Positions 26,596 to 34,205 of a DNA stretch of 64,000 nucleotides are shown here, one piece after another (position 1 is the stretch's first letter; each line of letters opens with the position of its first letter). Under the pieces are notes generated by a model, which had not been told where the DNA came from, searched no databases, and saw only the letters and a program-made list of their open reading frames with translations. Position numbers and translations under genes: made by a program. The stretch comes from Chitinophaga cymbidii. GTDB lineage: Bacteria > Bacteroidota > Bacteroidia > Chitinophagales > Chitinophagaceae. The stretch is taken from contig NZ_BKAU01000001.1 of assembly GCF_007992715.1 (NCBI RefSeq), forward strand, positions 558,001 through 622,000, given 5' to 3'.

Positions 26596-27147
26596 CTATT
26601 TTTTCTGCAATTGCAGGGTAAGATCGCGAAGGGCCACCAGCAGGCGGCTCACCAGCTCCCGGGTCTTTTCATCGGTCAGCTTTCCCTGTTCGTCGAATTT
26701 GCCTGCCGCCTGCGCTACCATTACTTCGGGTTTGCTGACCTGGTGCATGTTCAGGAACTGGAACACCTGTTTGAAGGCGAGCTGCATGCGCACGGTGCCC
26801 CACATGCCGGGAGTGGCCCCCATCACGGCCACGGGCTTGTGCAGCAGCGGCGCGTCCGTTCCGCGGGAGGCCCAGTCCACCGCATTTTTCAGTCCACCCG
26901 GGATGGAATAGTTGTATTCCGGCGAAGATATCAGGATGGCGTCGGCCTTCGCCAGCACCTCCCGGAAGCGGCGCACGGTATCGGGCCGGTCCCCCACGTC
27001 CAGGTCCGCATTATACATCGGCAGATCATCAAAATGTGCTACTTCCGCCGTCACCCCTTCCGGCAGCACGTCCAGCGCCGCCTTCAGCAGGGAGGTATTA
27101 TAAGAGCCTTTCCGCAGGCTTCCGGATATTCCAACAATATGTATCAT
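26596..27147 (-). CDS. NADPH-dependent FMN reductase family protein
   Basis: A 183-residue flavodoxin-like oxidoreductase (chromate/quinone reductase type). The FMN phosphate loop GISGSLRKGSYNTSLLKAA (about 6-24) and the conserved SPEYNYSIPGGLKNAVDWASR (about 75-95) are clear. Family members reduce FMN, quinones, azo dyes or metal ions using NAD(P)H. It lies 50 bases upstream of gnd on the same strand, with a full -7 box (TATTTTTGC) before its own start, so it could also be read into the NADPH-producing operon. The natural substrate is unknown. Confidence 0.9.
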   Translation of the reverse strand: MIHIVGISGSLRKGSYNTSLLKAALDVLPEGVTAEVAHFDDLPMYNADLDVGDRPDTVRRFREVLAKADAILISSPEYNYSIPGGLKNAVDWASRGTDAPLLHKPVAVMGATPGMWGTVRMQLAFKQVFQFLNMHQVSKPEVMVAQAAGKFDEQGKLTDEKTRELVSRLLVALRDLTLQLQKK

Positions 27148-27169
27148 TTTCTCTCTTTTAGGTCGATCC

Positions 27170-27178
27170 GCAAAAATA
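27170..27178 (-). promoter_or_regulatory. -7-like box before the FMN reductase gene
   Basis: TATTTTTGC on the minus strand matches TAnnTTTGC fully and lies 22 bases before the start codon. Confidence 0.45.
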
Positions 27179-27245
27179 GGTACAAAAATGCTATAGGAAA
27201 AGCCGTGGCGACTGCTTATATTCGAATGATTAATCCCAATACATT

Positions 27246-27620
27246 ATGAAAAAAGAGCTGATCTTCCTGCATTACCTCCCCTGCTGTTATTTCATTCTCT
27301 GTGCCGCCGGCATGCTCTGGGGCGCTTTTAACTACTCCACGATCGTGCTGCTGCTGATCTTCAGCGCGCTGCTTTTCTTCCGGCGGACTTACGCGCGGAT
27401 GACGGCGGGCGGGCTGATGATGTTCGTTTCCATATTCATGTTCCTGGCGCTGGCGGACGAAGCGGCAGATATGCGGGAGGCGGGAAAAAATGCGGGCGAC
27501 CTGTTGCTGGGCGGCATCCTGGTGATCGGCGGCGCGTTTGTGATGTCTGTATTACTGCTGCTGCCACTCTCACATTTTTCGAAAGATAAGGGAAGAGATA
27601 TGTATCTTGTAACGTTATGA
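27246..27620 (+). CDS. Hypothetical small integral membrane protein
   Basis: A 124-residue protein with about four predicted membrane helices (about 11-27, 30-46, 55-74, 91-113) and short loops. A charged segment (DEAADMREAGKN, about 74-85) lies between helices 3 and 4. No family recognised. It overlaps the next gene by 4 bases, so both are translated from one message. A TATATTCG box at 27217-27224 is a weak promoter candidate. Confidence 0.75.
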   Translation: MKKELIFLHYLPCCYFILCAAGMLWGAFNYSTIVLLLIFSALLFFRRTYARMTAGGLMMFVSIFMFLALADEAADMREAGKNAGDLLLGGILVIGGAFVMSVLLLLPLSHFSKDKGRDMYLVTL

Positions 27621-28057
27621 AGAAAGCCTTTTTCCTTGTGTTTTTCATGAGCGCGGCCATGACCGTTTCCGCGCAGCGCGCATCACTGAACCATATTGCG
27701 CTGTACGTGCAGGACCTGCAGGAAGCCACTGTTTTTTACCGTGATATACTGGGACTGGACACCATACCCGAACCGTTCCACGATGGCAAGCATACCTGGT
27801 TCTCCGTTGGCCCGAAAAGCCATCTTCACCTCATCGCCGGGGCAAAAAGCAGGCAGCAGGGCGATATCAACACCCATATCTGCTTCAGCGTTCCTTCCGT
27901 GGAGGCGTTCATCGAGCGGCTCAAAAAAGCGGGACTGGAATTCAGGAGCTGGCAGGGCGAGAAGAACAAGATCACCCTGCGTGTGGACGGCGTGAAGCAG
28001 ATCTATCTGCAGGACCCGGACGGGCACTGGGTGGAGGTGAATGATGCCAAATCCTGA
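27617..28057 (+). CDS. VOC (glyoxalase/dioxygenase-fold) family protein with signal peptide
   Basis: A 146-residue protein: signal peptide (1-about 19, MTVSAQ) followed by one VOC domain of two beta-alpha-beta-beta-beta units. Motifs LNHIALYVQDLQEATVFY (about 24-41) and YLQDPDGHWVEV (about 131-142) carry the usual metal-ligand positions His26 and Glu141. It may be a glyoxalase-like or binding protein acting in the periplasm; secretion is unusual for VOC enzymes but occurs in Bacteroidota. It overlaps the membrane-protein gene by 4 bases. Its stop abuts the stop of the convergent SGNH gene with no base between. Substrate unknown. Confidence 0.85.
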   Translation: MKKAFFLVFFMSAAMTVSAQRASLNHIALYVQDLQEATVFYRDILGLDTIPEPFHDGKHTWFSVGPKSHLHLIAGAKSRQQGDINTHICFSVPSVEAFIERLKKAGLEFRSWQGEKNKITLRVDGVKQIYLQDPDGHWVEVNDAKS

Positions 28058-29410
28058 TCAGTTCTTCCGCAACGCGAACTGATGCGCCACCGGCTTGTTC
28101 AGCGCCGGCAATGAATCCAGCGACCGCTCCCACTGCCGCCGTATCTCCGCTTCTTCCGGTTTGTTTTCGAGGTATTGTATAAATAACTTCTTCACATAGT
28201 CGGTTTCCGGCTTGTGGCTATGTGCGCTGTCATAGAACTTCCGCACTGTTTCCAGGCGCTCGTGCCCCGGCAGCTTGTTGATATACCGGTGCTCGATAAG
28301 GCGGAGCATTCTCAGCTTCCCTTCCAGCGCCCAGCTTTGCTGCAGCAGCGCCCGCACTTTGAGCGCCTGCTGATATTGCGGCAGGCTGCGCATGGTGCTT
28401 AAATTGATCCCTCTTTCCAGCTCTCCCGAAAAATATTTCCCGATCTCTACGCCATCAATGCTCAGCGTGTACTTACCTGGTTTGAGGTAGTTGAATATCA
28501 GCATCTGCCGGTTGATGTTATCGTCGAAAGGCACGAGCTGCGGCACTTTCAGCTGGTCTTCCCGCAAAGGGAACGGCAGCGCTTTTTCCTTGCAGGTAAA
28601 AGTGATGCGCTGGTCGCTGCGCTGCATATCAGTGATCTCGCATTGCCGGCTTTTTGATTTTGTGGCGGCGGCATCTTTGCCGATGACGATCGTAGATACG
28701 GCAGCCGGCGCTTTGGTGCTGCGCAGGAACTCCCAGGCCATCAGCAGATGCCCCGTTCCTCCGGGATGCACCCTGTCTTTCCCGATGAGCGTGGCCGTGG
28801 AATCCGTTTTTTGTATGCCGGCGTTCAGGGTAGTGAGCATGGTCCAGTAATCCACTACGGTCAGCTTGTATTTCTTTGCTTCCATCCTGATAAAATCGGC
28901 GCAGACCTTTAATGCGTCATTGACGCCGAAAAGGTTGTTGGTGGATATTTTTGCCGTCTGGTCGTAGATCGATGGCGTTTGCAGGATGATGCGGATGCCC
29001 TTGTCCCGGAAGATCCGGATGACGCTGTCGAGGTTCTTTTTGTATCTGGACAATTCCGCCTGCTGTTTCTCCCGGATGCCCGGTTCATTTTTTCTTTTCG
29101 CGTCGTATAGCGGGCGGTTGACATCGTTCATGCCGATCATGATCACGGCCCAGGTGGGGCGGTGTATGAGGATGTCGCTGTCCATCCGCCGGAGGATGCC
29201 GCTGGTGACATCACCGGAGATGCCGCAGTTGAAGAATCGCACGTCCAGTTGCGGGAAGCGCGTGGCATAGTATAGTTGTACGTTATGCCAGTAGTCGCCG
29301 TTATGTGTGATGCTGTTACCAACGAAACAGACCCTGTCGCCTTTTTTGAATTGTTGGGCGGCAGAAGTCAGGCAGCAAAGGATGAGCAGGCTTGAGATCA
29401 GTGAGCGCAT
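28058..29410 (-). CDS. SGNH/GDSL-family esterase, secreted
   Basis: A 450-residue hydrolase with a signal peptide (1-18). SGNH blocks: block I is FVGNSITHNGDYW (Ser about 32, in a GNS variant of GDS), block II has the Gly in NCGISGDV, block III is MIGMNDVN, and block V is DRVHPGGTGH. After the catalytic domain there are about 200 residues with a beta-rich module and helical tail, larger than usual for simple GDSL enzymes. Such proteins deacetylate polysaccharides or cleave other esters. It is preceded (23 bases) by a small membrane protein that resembles a FecR cytoplasmic part, so the two are likely co-transcribed. Confidence 0.85.
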   Translation of the reverse strand: MRSLISSLLILCCLTSAAQQFKKGDRVCFVGNSITHNGDYWHNVQLYYATRFPQLDVRFFNCGISGDVTSGILRRMDSDILIHRPTWAVIMIGMNDVNRPLYDAKRKNEPGIREKQQAELSRYKKNLDSVIRIFRDKGIRIILQTPSIYDQTAKISTNNLFGVNDALKVCADFIRMEAKKYKLTVVDYWTMLTTLNAGIQKTDSTATLIGKDRVHPGGTGHLLMAWEFLRSTKAPAAVSTIVIGKDAAATKSKSRQCEITDMQRSDQRITFTCKEKALPFPLREDQLKVPQLVPFDDNINRQMLIFNYLKPGKYTLSIDGVEIGKYFSGELERGINLSTMRSLPQYQQALKVRALLQQSWALEGKLRMLRLIEHRYINKLPGHERLETVRKFYDSAHSHKPETDYVKKLFIQYLENKPEEAEIRRQWERSLDSLPALNKPVAHQFALRKN

Positions 29411-29433
29411 TCGCTAAAAATAGGAATAAATTA

Positions 29434-29805
29434 TTAAGGTTTTTGCAGGACGAGGGAATCGGGTGGCGGAGTAGCCTGTTTGACCTGCTCGCTTCCCGCG
29501 GGGAAAAAGTAGGAGATGGTGCCGAGCGCCACAACAATACCGATCGCCACCAGCCATTCGATGAGGCGGTAATCCTGGCCGGGAATACGTTTGGTGAGCA
29601 CCGCCAGCTCTTCTTTGGTGTCCAGCCGTTCAATGAAATAACGGGCGTCGCTCTCGCGGGCTTCCTCCTGGAATTCCATCCATAATTCACGCACTTCTTC
29701 TTCCGCGTCTATCAGTTGTTGCAGATAGCGGTCATCTTCGGCAGGGATGATGCCGGTCAGCCTTTCCAGCATCAGTTGCCGGATATGTAACTTCCTGTCT
29801 GTCAT
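29434..29805 (-). CDS. Small single-pass membrane protein resembling the N-terminus of FecR-type anti-sigma factors
   Basis: A 123-residue protein. Residues 1-80 are helical and charged (HIRQLMLERLTGIIPAEDDR, then YLQQLIDAEEEVRELWMEFQ), a pattern like the sigma-binding N-terminus of Bacteroidota FecR proteins. One membrane helix (about 83-100) and a short Pro-rich periplasmic tail (to 123) follow. The FecR and STN parts are absent and no sigma-factor gene is adjacent. It could be a truncated or minimal anti-sigma factor, or an unrelated membrane protein. It is followed after 23 bases by the SGNH esterase gene. Confidence 0.6.
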   Translation of the reverse strand: MTDRKLHIRQLMLERLTGIIPAEDDRYLQQLIDAEEEVRELWMEFQEEARESDARYFIERLDTKEELAVLTKRIPGQDYRLIEWLVAIGIVVALGTISYFFPAGSEQVKQATPPPDSLVLQKP

Positions 29806-30037
29806 TCTGCTTATTCGATCAGGGTAAGGGGATCAGTTTAATGAAGATGGATTCTCACAGCTATTATTTTCACATGCTTATCAGTACCCTGAAAAGATAA
29901 TACATTTTTTGTGATTTTTTATAGCGTTATTTTATGGTTGGTATGGATGAAATTGTTGTTGTCGTTAACCGGTTTTTAACCGGATGATGTTTGTGTGGAT
30001 GAGATATTTGCAGCCTTGTTAATCCAAAGCAATAAGT

Positions 30038-30592
30038 ATGGCATTGAATATTAAGGTGGATCTTGAAAACTGTTACGCAATAAATACGCTCAGTAAAGAT
30101 CAGAAACTCCGAAGCTTTGAAACTGTTCTAAAAACAGGAGAAAGAATGATACTCGGCATCAATATCAGCGATAAAATGCATCCTATCATACCAAATGTAT
30201 ATAATCTTTCTTTTGGGCCGCTTGATGATGCCAGCCTGATTGATGATAAAGCAAAACTGGATCACCAGGATCATTCAAAGGTATTTTCCACGATCATTTT
30301 AAGCGGTCTGACATTTCTAAAAAGTAATCCTTCAGAATATCTTGGTATAGATGGCTCATGTAATGCCCGGGCGTATTTATATTACAGATGCATCTGTAAC
30401 AACCTTGCATATCTAAGCCGCTTCTTCCGGATTTACGGGATAAAGTATTACGTAAGGATACTGCGCGATTTTGGACAGGAAATGGCCTTCGACTGGGATG
30501 ATATTACGGCCGACCCTTGTGTGATCAAAGAAGACAACAGATTGCCATACGAAAAGCTCTACAACTACTTCATATTTAACGCCAGAGATTAG
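30038..30592 (+). CDS. DUF6934-like hypothetical protein
   Basis: A 184-residue soluble protein without signal or membrane segments. Key features: VYNLSFGPLDDA (about 55-66), KVFSTIILSGLTFLKSNPSE (about 82-101), then LGIDGSCNARAYLYYRCI (about 103-120). This layout is what I recall for the DUF6934 family, accessory Bacteroidota proteins of unknown function. Codons are clearly more AT-rich than in neighbours (many ATA, AAA, TTT), a sign of recent acquisition. A 57-residue gene follows after 37 bases. The pair arrangement is reminiscent of two-gene toxin-antitoxin or defence modules, but nothing in the sequence proves this. Confidence 0.7.
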   Translation: MALNIKVDLENCYAINTLSKDQKLRSFETVLKTGERMILGINISDKMHPIIPNVYNLSFGPLDDASLIDDKAKLDHQDHSKVFSTIILSGLTFLKSNPSEYLGIDGSCNARAYLYYRCICNNLAYLSRFFRIYGIKYYVRILRDFGQEMAFDWDDITADPCVIKEDNRLPYEKLYNYFIFNARD

Positions 30593-30629
30593 TTTTATCA
30601 AACCGGCAAAAACACTTAATTTTACTACT

Positions 30630-30803
30630 ATGGACGAAAAAATTGCTCAAAAAGTAAGGGAATTACAGGAGCAGGCCAGGAAAGCTCCACACAAAAAAAT
30701 TGAGGTCCGGTTAACTTCCGGCGGCGGAAGTTCCCTTGCCAAAGTCCTCAACACCAAAGAAAAAGCGGACGAATTTATGCGCCGCCTCAAAGCATTAGAG
30801 TAA
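30630..30803 (+). CDS. Small hypothetical protein (57 residues), partner of the DUF6934-like gene
   Basis: An open frame from ATG (30630) to TAA (30803) encodes a charged 57-residue protein. An N-terminal helix (DEKIAQKVRELQEQARKA) is followed by a beta strand (KIEVRLTS), a GGGSSLAKVL turn and a second helix (KEKADEFMRRLKALE). The amphipathic pattern and high Lys/Glu content look like a real small protein. It lies 37 bases after the DUF6934-like gene on the same strand, so probably in one transcript. No family recognised. Confidence 0.6.
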   Translation: MDEKIAQKVRELQEQARKAPHKKIEVRLTSGGGSSLAKVLNTKEKADEFMRRLKALE

Positions 30804-31129
30804 CCCCTCTCCTTCGTGCGCTTTTACTATGCTTTATCTTAGGGTATCCAGACCCTTGCCCGCCGGACCATGGAACATGCAACTTCCTCGCGGAGGCTTC
30901 CCACATAGCATCCAGAGTGTACCGCCTCATTCCCAAAGAAAGAAAAGGACCAGTCGCCATACCGGGAGATGACCGGAGCCGCCATGCGAACGCTGAAGGA
31001 GGGCGAAGCCGGAAGAGATCGTTTCGTGGCTGACGGACCTGTACGTTCCCCCGGCCAGATGCTGCCTATAATAAAAATCCCCGCCAATAAACATCGGCGG
31101 GGACTATTTGATTGCTTTTTGATAATTGC
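30804..31129. other. Gene-free spacer with unrecognised GC-rich block
   Basis: These 326 bases hold no gene I can support. A short minus-strand open frame (30839-31087) has no start context or family resemblance. A GC-rich block (about 30840-31070) contrasts sharply with the AT-rich gene pair just before it and may be a repeated intergenic element or gene remnant. The minus-strand terminator of the DUF4198 gene occupies 31072-31102. Confidence 0.5.
31072..31102 (-). terminator. Intrinsic terminator of the DUF4198 gene
   Basis: A perfect 7-bp stem CCCCGCC/GGCGGGG (31079-31085 with 31096-31102) and a 10-base loop are followed on the minus strand by ATTTTTAT. Confidence 0.85.
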
Positions 31130-31852
31130 TTATTCGGACACTTCAATACAGTAGGTCGCGCAGCGCCAAACTCTCTTGAAAGGCGTGCCGTTGTGGTCGC
31201 CGGACTTTTTGTCGTCTGTCACGGCAACTTCCACCATGTAACGGCCGGGCCATATCGGGGTGAAGCTGGCGGAACCGGTGCTGTCCGTCCATAATGTTTT
31301 GCCCCATCCGTTCGGTGCTACAACTTCCACTTCTTTGGAGCCGGCCGGCGCTTTGTCCAGCAGCGCCTGCAGGGTGATGCTTTCGTTGGCTTTATAGCTT
31401 TCTTTCGGTGTTGTATGCACCAGGATGCTGTTGGGATTGGTTGTTGCAGCAGCACCGCCGGAACGCTGACCGACCTGTACAACAGCGCTGGAGTGATAAT
31501 CCAGGCGGCTGCCATGGTACACGTCTTTTACGGTGTGCTGCAACACGATGGTATACACGCCATCGGTTTCGGGCGTGAAAAATGCTTTATAGTGATCCGT
31601 GCCGGGTACGGAGTTCAGTTTGATCTCCTTTTTGCCGGGCGTGATCAGGGTCAGGGAATATGCTTTAGTGTCGGAAAACCATTTATCCAGCGGAGAGATG
31701 TCCTGATCAGCGTATTCGCCGAAGAAGATGCGGACTTCCTGGGCTTGTCCTTTTTTGCCGGAGGGGCTTGTTTCTATCCAGAAAGCGTGGCCGAAGGCCT
31801 GGGAAACCGCCATTGCCATGATGGCCATGAGGAGAAATGATCTGATTTTCAT
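31130..31852 (-). CDS. DUF4198-family periplasmic protein
   Basis: A 240-residue exported protein. A signal peptide (1-about 21, SQAFG) is followed immediately by HAFWIETSP, the His-containing start typical of DUF4198, a family often linked to metal uptake and surface binding. Two beta-sandwich-like parts follow: EVRIFFGEYADQDISPLDKW (about 39-58) and VHTTPKESYKANESITLQAL, then PIWPGRYMVEVAVTD. Late Cys residues (WRCATYCIE) could form a disulfide. No transporter gene is adjacent. The metal role is family inference only. It has a good promoter and its own terminator, so it is monocistronic. Confidence 0.85.
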   Translation of the reverse strand: MKIRSFLLMAIMAMAVSQAFGHAFWIETSPSGKKGQAQEVRIFFGEYADQDISPLDKWFSDTKAYSLTLITPGKKEIKLNSVPGTDHYKAFFTPETDGVYTIVLQHTVKDVYHGSRLDYHSSAVVQVGQRSGGAAATTNPNSILVHTTPKESYKANESITLQALLDKAPAGSKEVEVVAPNGWGKTLWTDSTGSASFTPIWPGRYMVEVAVTDDKKSGDHNGTPFKRVWRCATYCIEVSE

Positions 31853-31871
31853 GATTTAACCTTTTGTGGCC

Positions 31872-31901
31872 GCAAATGTAGGCAGGTATGTGCGCCGCCA
31901 A
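31872..31901 (-). promoter_or_regulatory. Bacteroidota-type promoter of the DUF4198 gene
   Basis: On the minus strand TTG (31899-31901) is followed after 18 bases by TACATTTGC (31872-31880), a full -33/-7 match. The box ends 19 bases before the ATG. It is the best promoter match I found in the window. Confidence 0.6.
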
Positions 31902-32015
31902 TGCTCGGATCGGGAAATTCTGTTACGCAAAAGGGAAATAATAGCATAATATTTGCATCGTATCTTCGTTGTAAGGAGTATCCCTGATACCCGGGGGCCC
32001 GGAAACTTAACGACC

Positions 32016-33089
32016 ATGAAATCTACATACATGAAAAGGCTGCTTGTTTTATTGACGCTGATGATCCCGTTTTGGGCCAATGCGCAAAAACTCTCGGAAT
32101 CCGCCATAGAGAACATCTCTGAAAGCATGGCGCAACAGTTCCGGCTGCGGAATGACCCGGCCCTGGTGTTCATCACGGAACAGATGAGCCGTACCGGTTC
32201 CGGTGGACTGGAAGTGGACAAAACGATGATGGAGCTGAAGAAAGACCCCGCGGCCATGGACGCCGCCCTGAAGTTCCTGTACCAGTTCAGCGACGGCAAC
32301 CGGCAAACGCTCATCGCCAACCTCCGGGCCATGAACATCTCCTCCGGCAACGTATACCCCATCGCCACCTACGTGGTGAACAAATATAAAGGCGAAGCCA
32401 AAGCCCTGCAGGAAGAAAAAGCGGAACTGTTCCGCATCGGGGCCATCCCGAAAGTCACTTCCGTGATGGTGGCCCCTCCGGCCAACCAGCCGGGGAATGT
32501 GACCACCGTAGTCACCGAGCCCGGAACAACGGCCCCCGCAACCGCTGCAGCGCCCGTTGCGGAAGCGGCAGATACCCGCAACTGGGACGTGCGGGCCGTA
32601 TTCCCCCTTCAGAAACCGGATGAGCTGGTCAACCTCTACGGCAAGGAAAACGTTGTGCTCCGCGGCGTATCCGACCTCGAAGGCAATGACGCCGGCAAAG
32701 CCTGGGTGGTATATCCTGATACCAACAACGAAATGGAAGTGGTGTTCCGAAAGGATTCTACCAAGACCATCACCTTCGGCATGGAAAACAGCAAATGGAA
32801 ATCCCCCTTCGGCATCAAGCCCGGCGACCCGATAGAAAAAGTCATGAAGATCAATACCCGCCCCTTCAGCGTGAACGGCTTTGAATGGACCAACGGCGGG
32901 ATCGTGAATAGCTGGGAAGGCGGGGCGCTGGACAAAAAAGGAGTGGACATCCTCTTCAAAGCGATCAACAGCGGTGATCCCGATCTGTACGATAAATTTA
33001 CCGGCGACACGAAGTTCAAAGCCGATAATTCCCGCCTGAAAAAGCTGGGCGTAGTAGTGGAGAAAGTGGTGTTCACCACCTATCAGTGA
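32016..33089 (+). CDS. Hypothetical exported protein
   Basis: A roughly 357-residue protein. The ATG at 32016 gives a signal peptide ending FWANAQ; an alternative ATG lies 5 codons later, and the longer upstream frame has no signal. The N-terminal half is helical (SESAIENISESMAQQFRLRN). A Pro/Ala/Thr linker (about 150-185) leads to a C-terminal beta-rich domain with LVNLYGKENVVLRGVSDLEG, AWVVYPDTNNEMEVVF and PGDPIEKVMKINTRPFSVNG. No known family recognised. Its last 7 bases overlap the end of the convergent dehydrogenase gene. A TATCTTCG box (31961-31968) could be the promoter. Confidence 0.7.
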   Translation: MKSTYMKRLLVLLTLMIPFWANAQKLSESAIENISESMAQQFRLRNDPALVFITEQMSRTGSGGLEVDKTMMELKKDPAAMDAALKFLYQFSDGNRQTLIANLRAMNISSGNVYPIATYVVNKYKGEAKALQEEKAELFRIGAIPKVTSVMVAPPANQPGNVTTVVTEPGTTAPATAAAPVAEAADTRNWDVRAVFPLQKPDELVNLYGKENVVLRGVSDLEGNDAGKAWVVYPDTNNEMEVVFRKDSTKTITFGMENSKWKSPFGIKPGDPIEKVMKINTRPFSVNGFEWTNGGIVNSWEGGALDKKGVDILFKAINSGDPDLYDKFTGDTKFKADNSRLKKLGVVVEKVVFTTYQ

Positions 33090-34054
33090 TCCACCATCAC
33101 TTTGATCGCCTGCCGCGGGAAATCCGCCATCAGCGAACCTAATTCATCAAAAGATACCCGGTGCGTAATAAATGCCACCGGGTTTATTTTTTTCAGGCGG
33201 ATGGCCTCTACCACCTGCTCAAAGTCCTCCCGCGTTGCGTTGCGGCTGCTCATCACGGCCCCTTCCCTTTTATGCAGTTCCGGGTGGCTGATGCTTAGCG
33301 CTTCCTTCTGAAGGCCCACCAGCACATATCTTCCGCCATGCGCCAGGTAGCGGAGCGCATTGTTCATCGCGGCGAGATTGCCCGTGGCGTCTATCACCAC
33401 ATCGGCGGCCATGCTCCCGAGCGCATCGGGATGCAATGTTTGCACGTCGGTTTCCTGCCGGCAGAATGCCAGTCTTTCCCTGTTCACATCCGCCACCGTA
33501 ACATCTCCTCCCGCAATCTTCGCAAAGGCCGCCAGTCCCAGCCCGATCGGCCCCGCACCAAAGATCAGTACGCTTTCTCCCGGCCGTATACCGGCCCTGC
33601 GGATGCCATGTGCCCCGATCGCCAGCGGCTCCACCAGCGCGAGTTCATCGTGGTCCAAACCTTCGTTCTTTACCAGCGAAGCGGAAGGAACGGATAGATA
33701 TTCCACCATCCCGCCATCCACATGCACCCCACAGACTTTCATCTCCACACAGCAGTTCGTTTTACCCTGCCGGCAGGCGTTGCAATGCCCGCAGTGATAA
33801 TAAGGGATGAAGGTCACCGCCTCTCCCGGCACAAAACCCTCCGCACCATCGGCATCCACCAGGTCGCCGGACAGCTCGTGGCCGAGGATGCGCGGGTACG
33901 CGAAATAGGGCTGATTGCCGCCATAGGCATGAATATCCGTGCCACAAATGCCGGTGCGCCGGATGCGCAGGATCGCACGGCCTTTCTCCATCACAGGCGC
34001 CGCTACGTCCCGGTACGCCATGTGACCGGGGGATATGCAGATCAATGCTTTCAT
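33083..34054 (-). CDS. Zinc-dependent medium-chain alcohol/polyol dehydrogenase
   Basis: A 323-residue MDR-superfamily enzyme that oxidises a sugar alcohol or related hydroxy acid with NAD(P). Catalytic zinc ligands are in GICGTDIHAYGG (Cys about 37) and ILGHELSG (His-Glu about 58-59). The structural zinc loop is HCGHCNACRQGKTNCC. The Rossmann motif is VLIFGAGPIGLGLAAF (about 160-175). It is divergent from an AraC-type regulator (151 bases between starts), which suggests substrate-induced control. Related genes act on L-threonine, sorbitol, galactitol or sugar acids; the window's fucose and rhamnose enzymes make a deoxy-sugar derivative plausible but unproven. Its 3' end overlaps the neighbour by 7 bases. 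Confidence 0.88.
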   Translation of the reverse strand: MKALICISPGHMAYRDVAAPVMEKGRAILRIRRTGICGTDIHAYGGNQPYFAYPRILGHELSGDLVDADGAEGFVPGEAVTFIPYYHCGHCNACRQGKTNCCVEMKVCGVHVDGGMVEYLSVPSASLVKNEGLDHDELALVEPLAIGAHGIRRAGIRPGESVLIFGAGPIGLGLAAFAKIAGGDVTVADVNRERLAFCRQETDVQTLHPDALGSMAADVVIDATGNLAAMNNALRYLAHGGRYVLVGLQKEALSISHPELHKREGAVMSSRNATREDFEQVVEAIRLKKINPVAFITHRVSFDELGSLMADFPRQAIKVMVDH

Positions 34055-34104
34055 AAATCGGAAAATAATACAATTACCATGTTTCCCACTTCCTGACCAA
34101 TAAA

Positions 34105-34152
34105 GCCGGAAGACGGCACAGTTCTACAAACGTATAGCCGGACGGCCGTATA
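34105..34152. promoter_or_regulatory. Candidate operator repeats between the dehydrogenase and AraC genes
   Basis: GCCGGA..ACGGC occurs twice (34105-34117 and 34137-34146) and CGTATA twice (34131-34136 and 34147-34152, 16 bases apart). AraC proteins often bind direct repeats in such divergent regions. Inferred by eye only. Confidence 0.3.
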
Positions 34153-34205
34153 ACGCAGTGCTTTCAATTCAAAAAATTGCACTATATTAACATCAGTTTT
34201 ACGTT

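Noticed and set aside
30839..31087. 82-codon minus-strand frame in the spacer before DUF4198
   Set aside because: No family resemblance; it runs through the terminator of the neighbouring gene.
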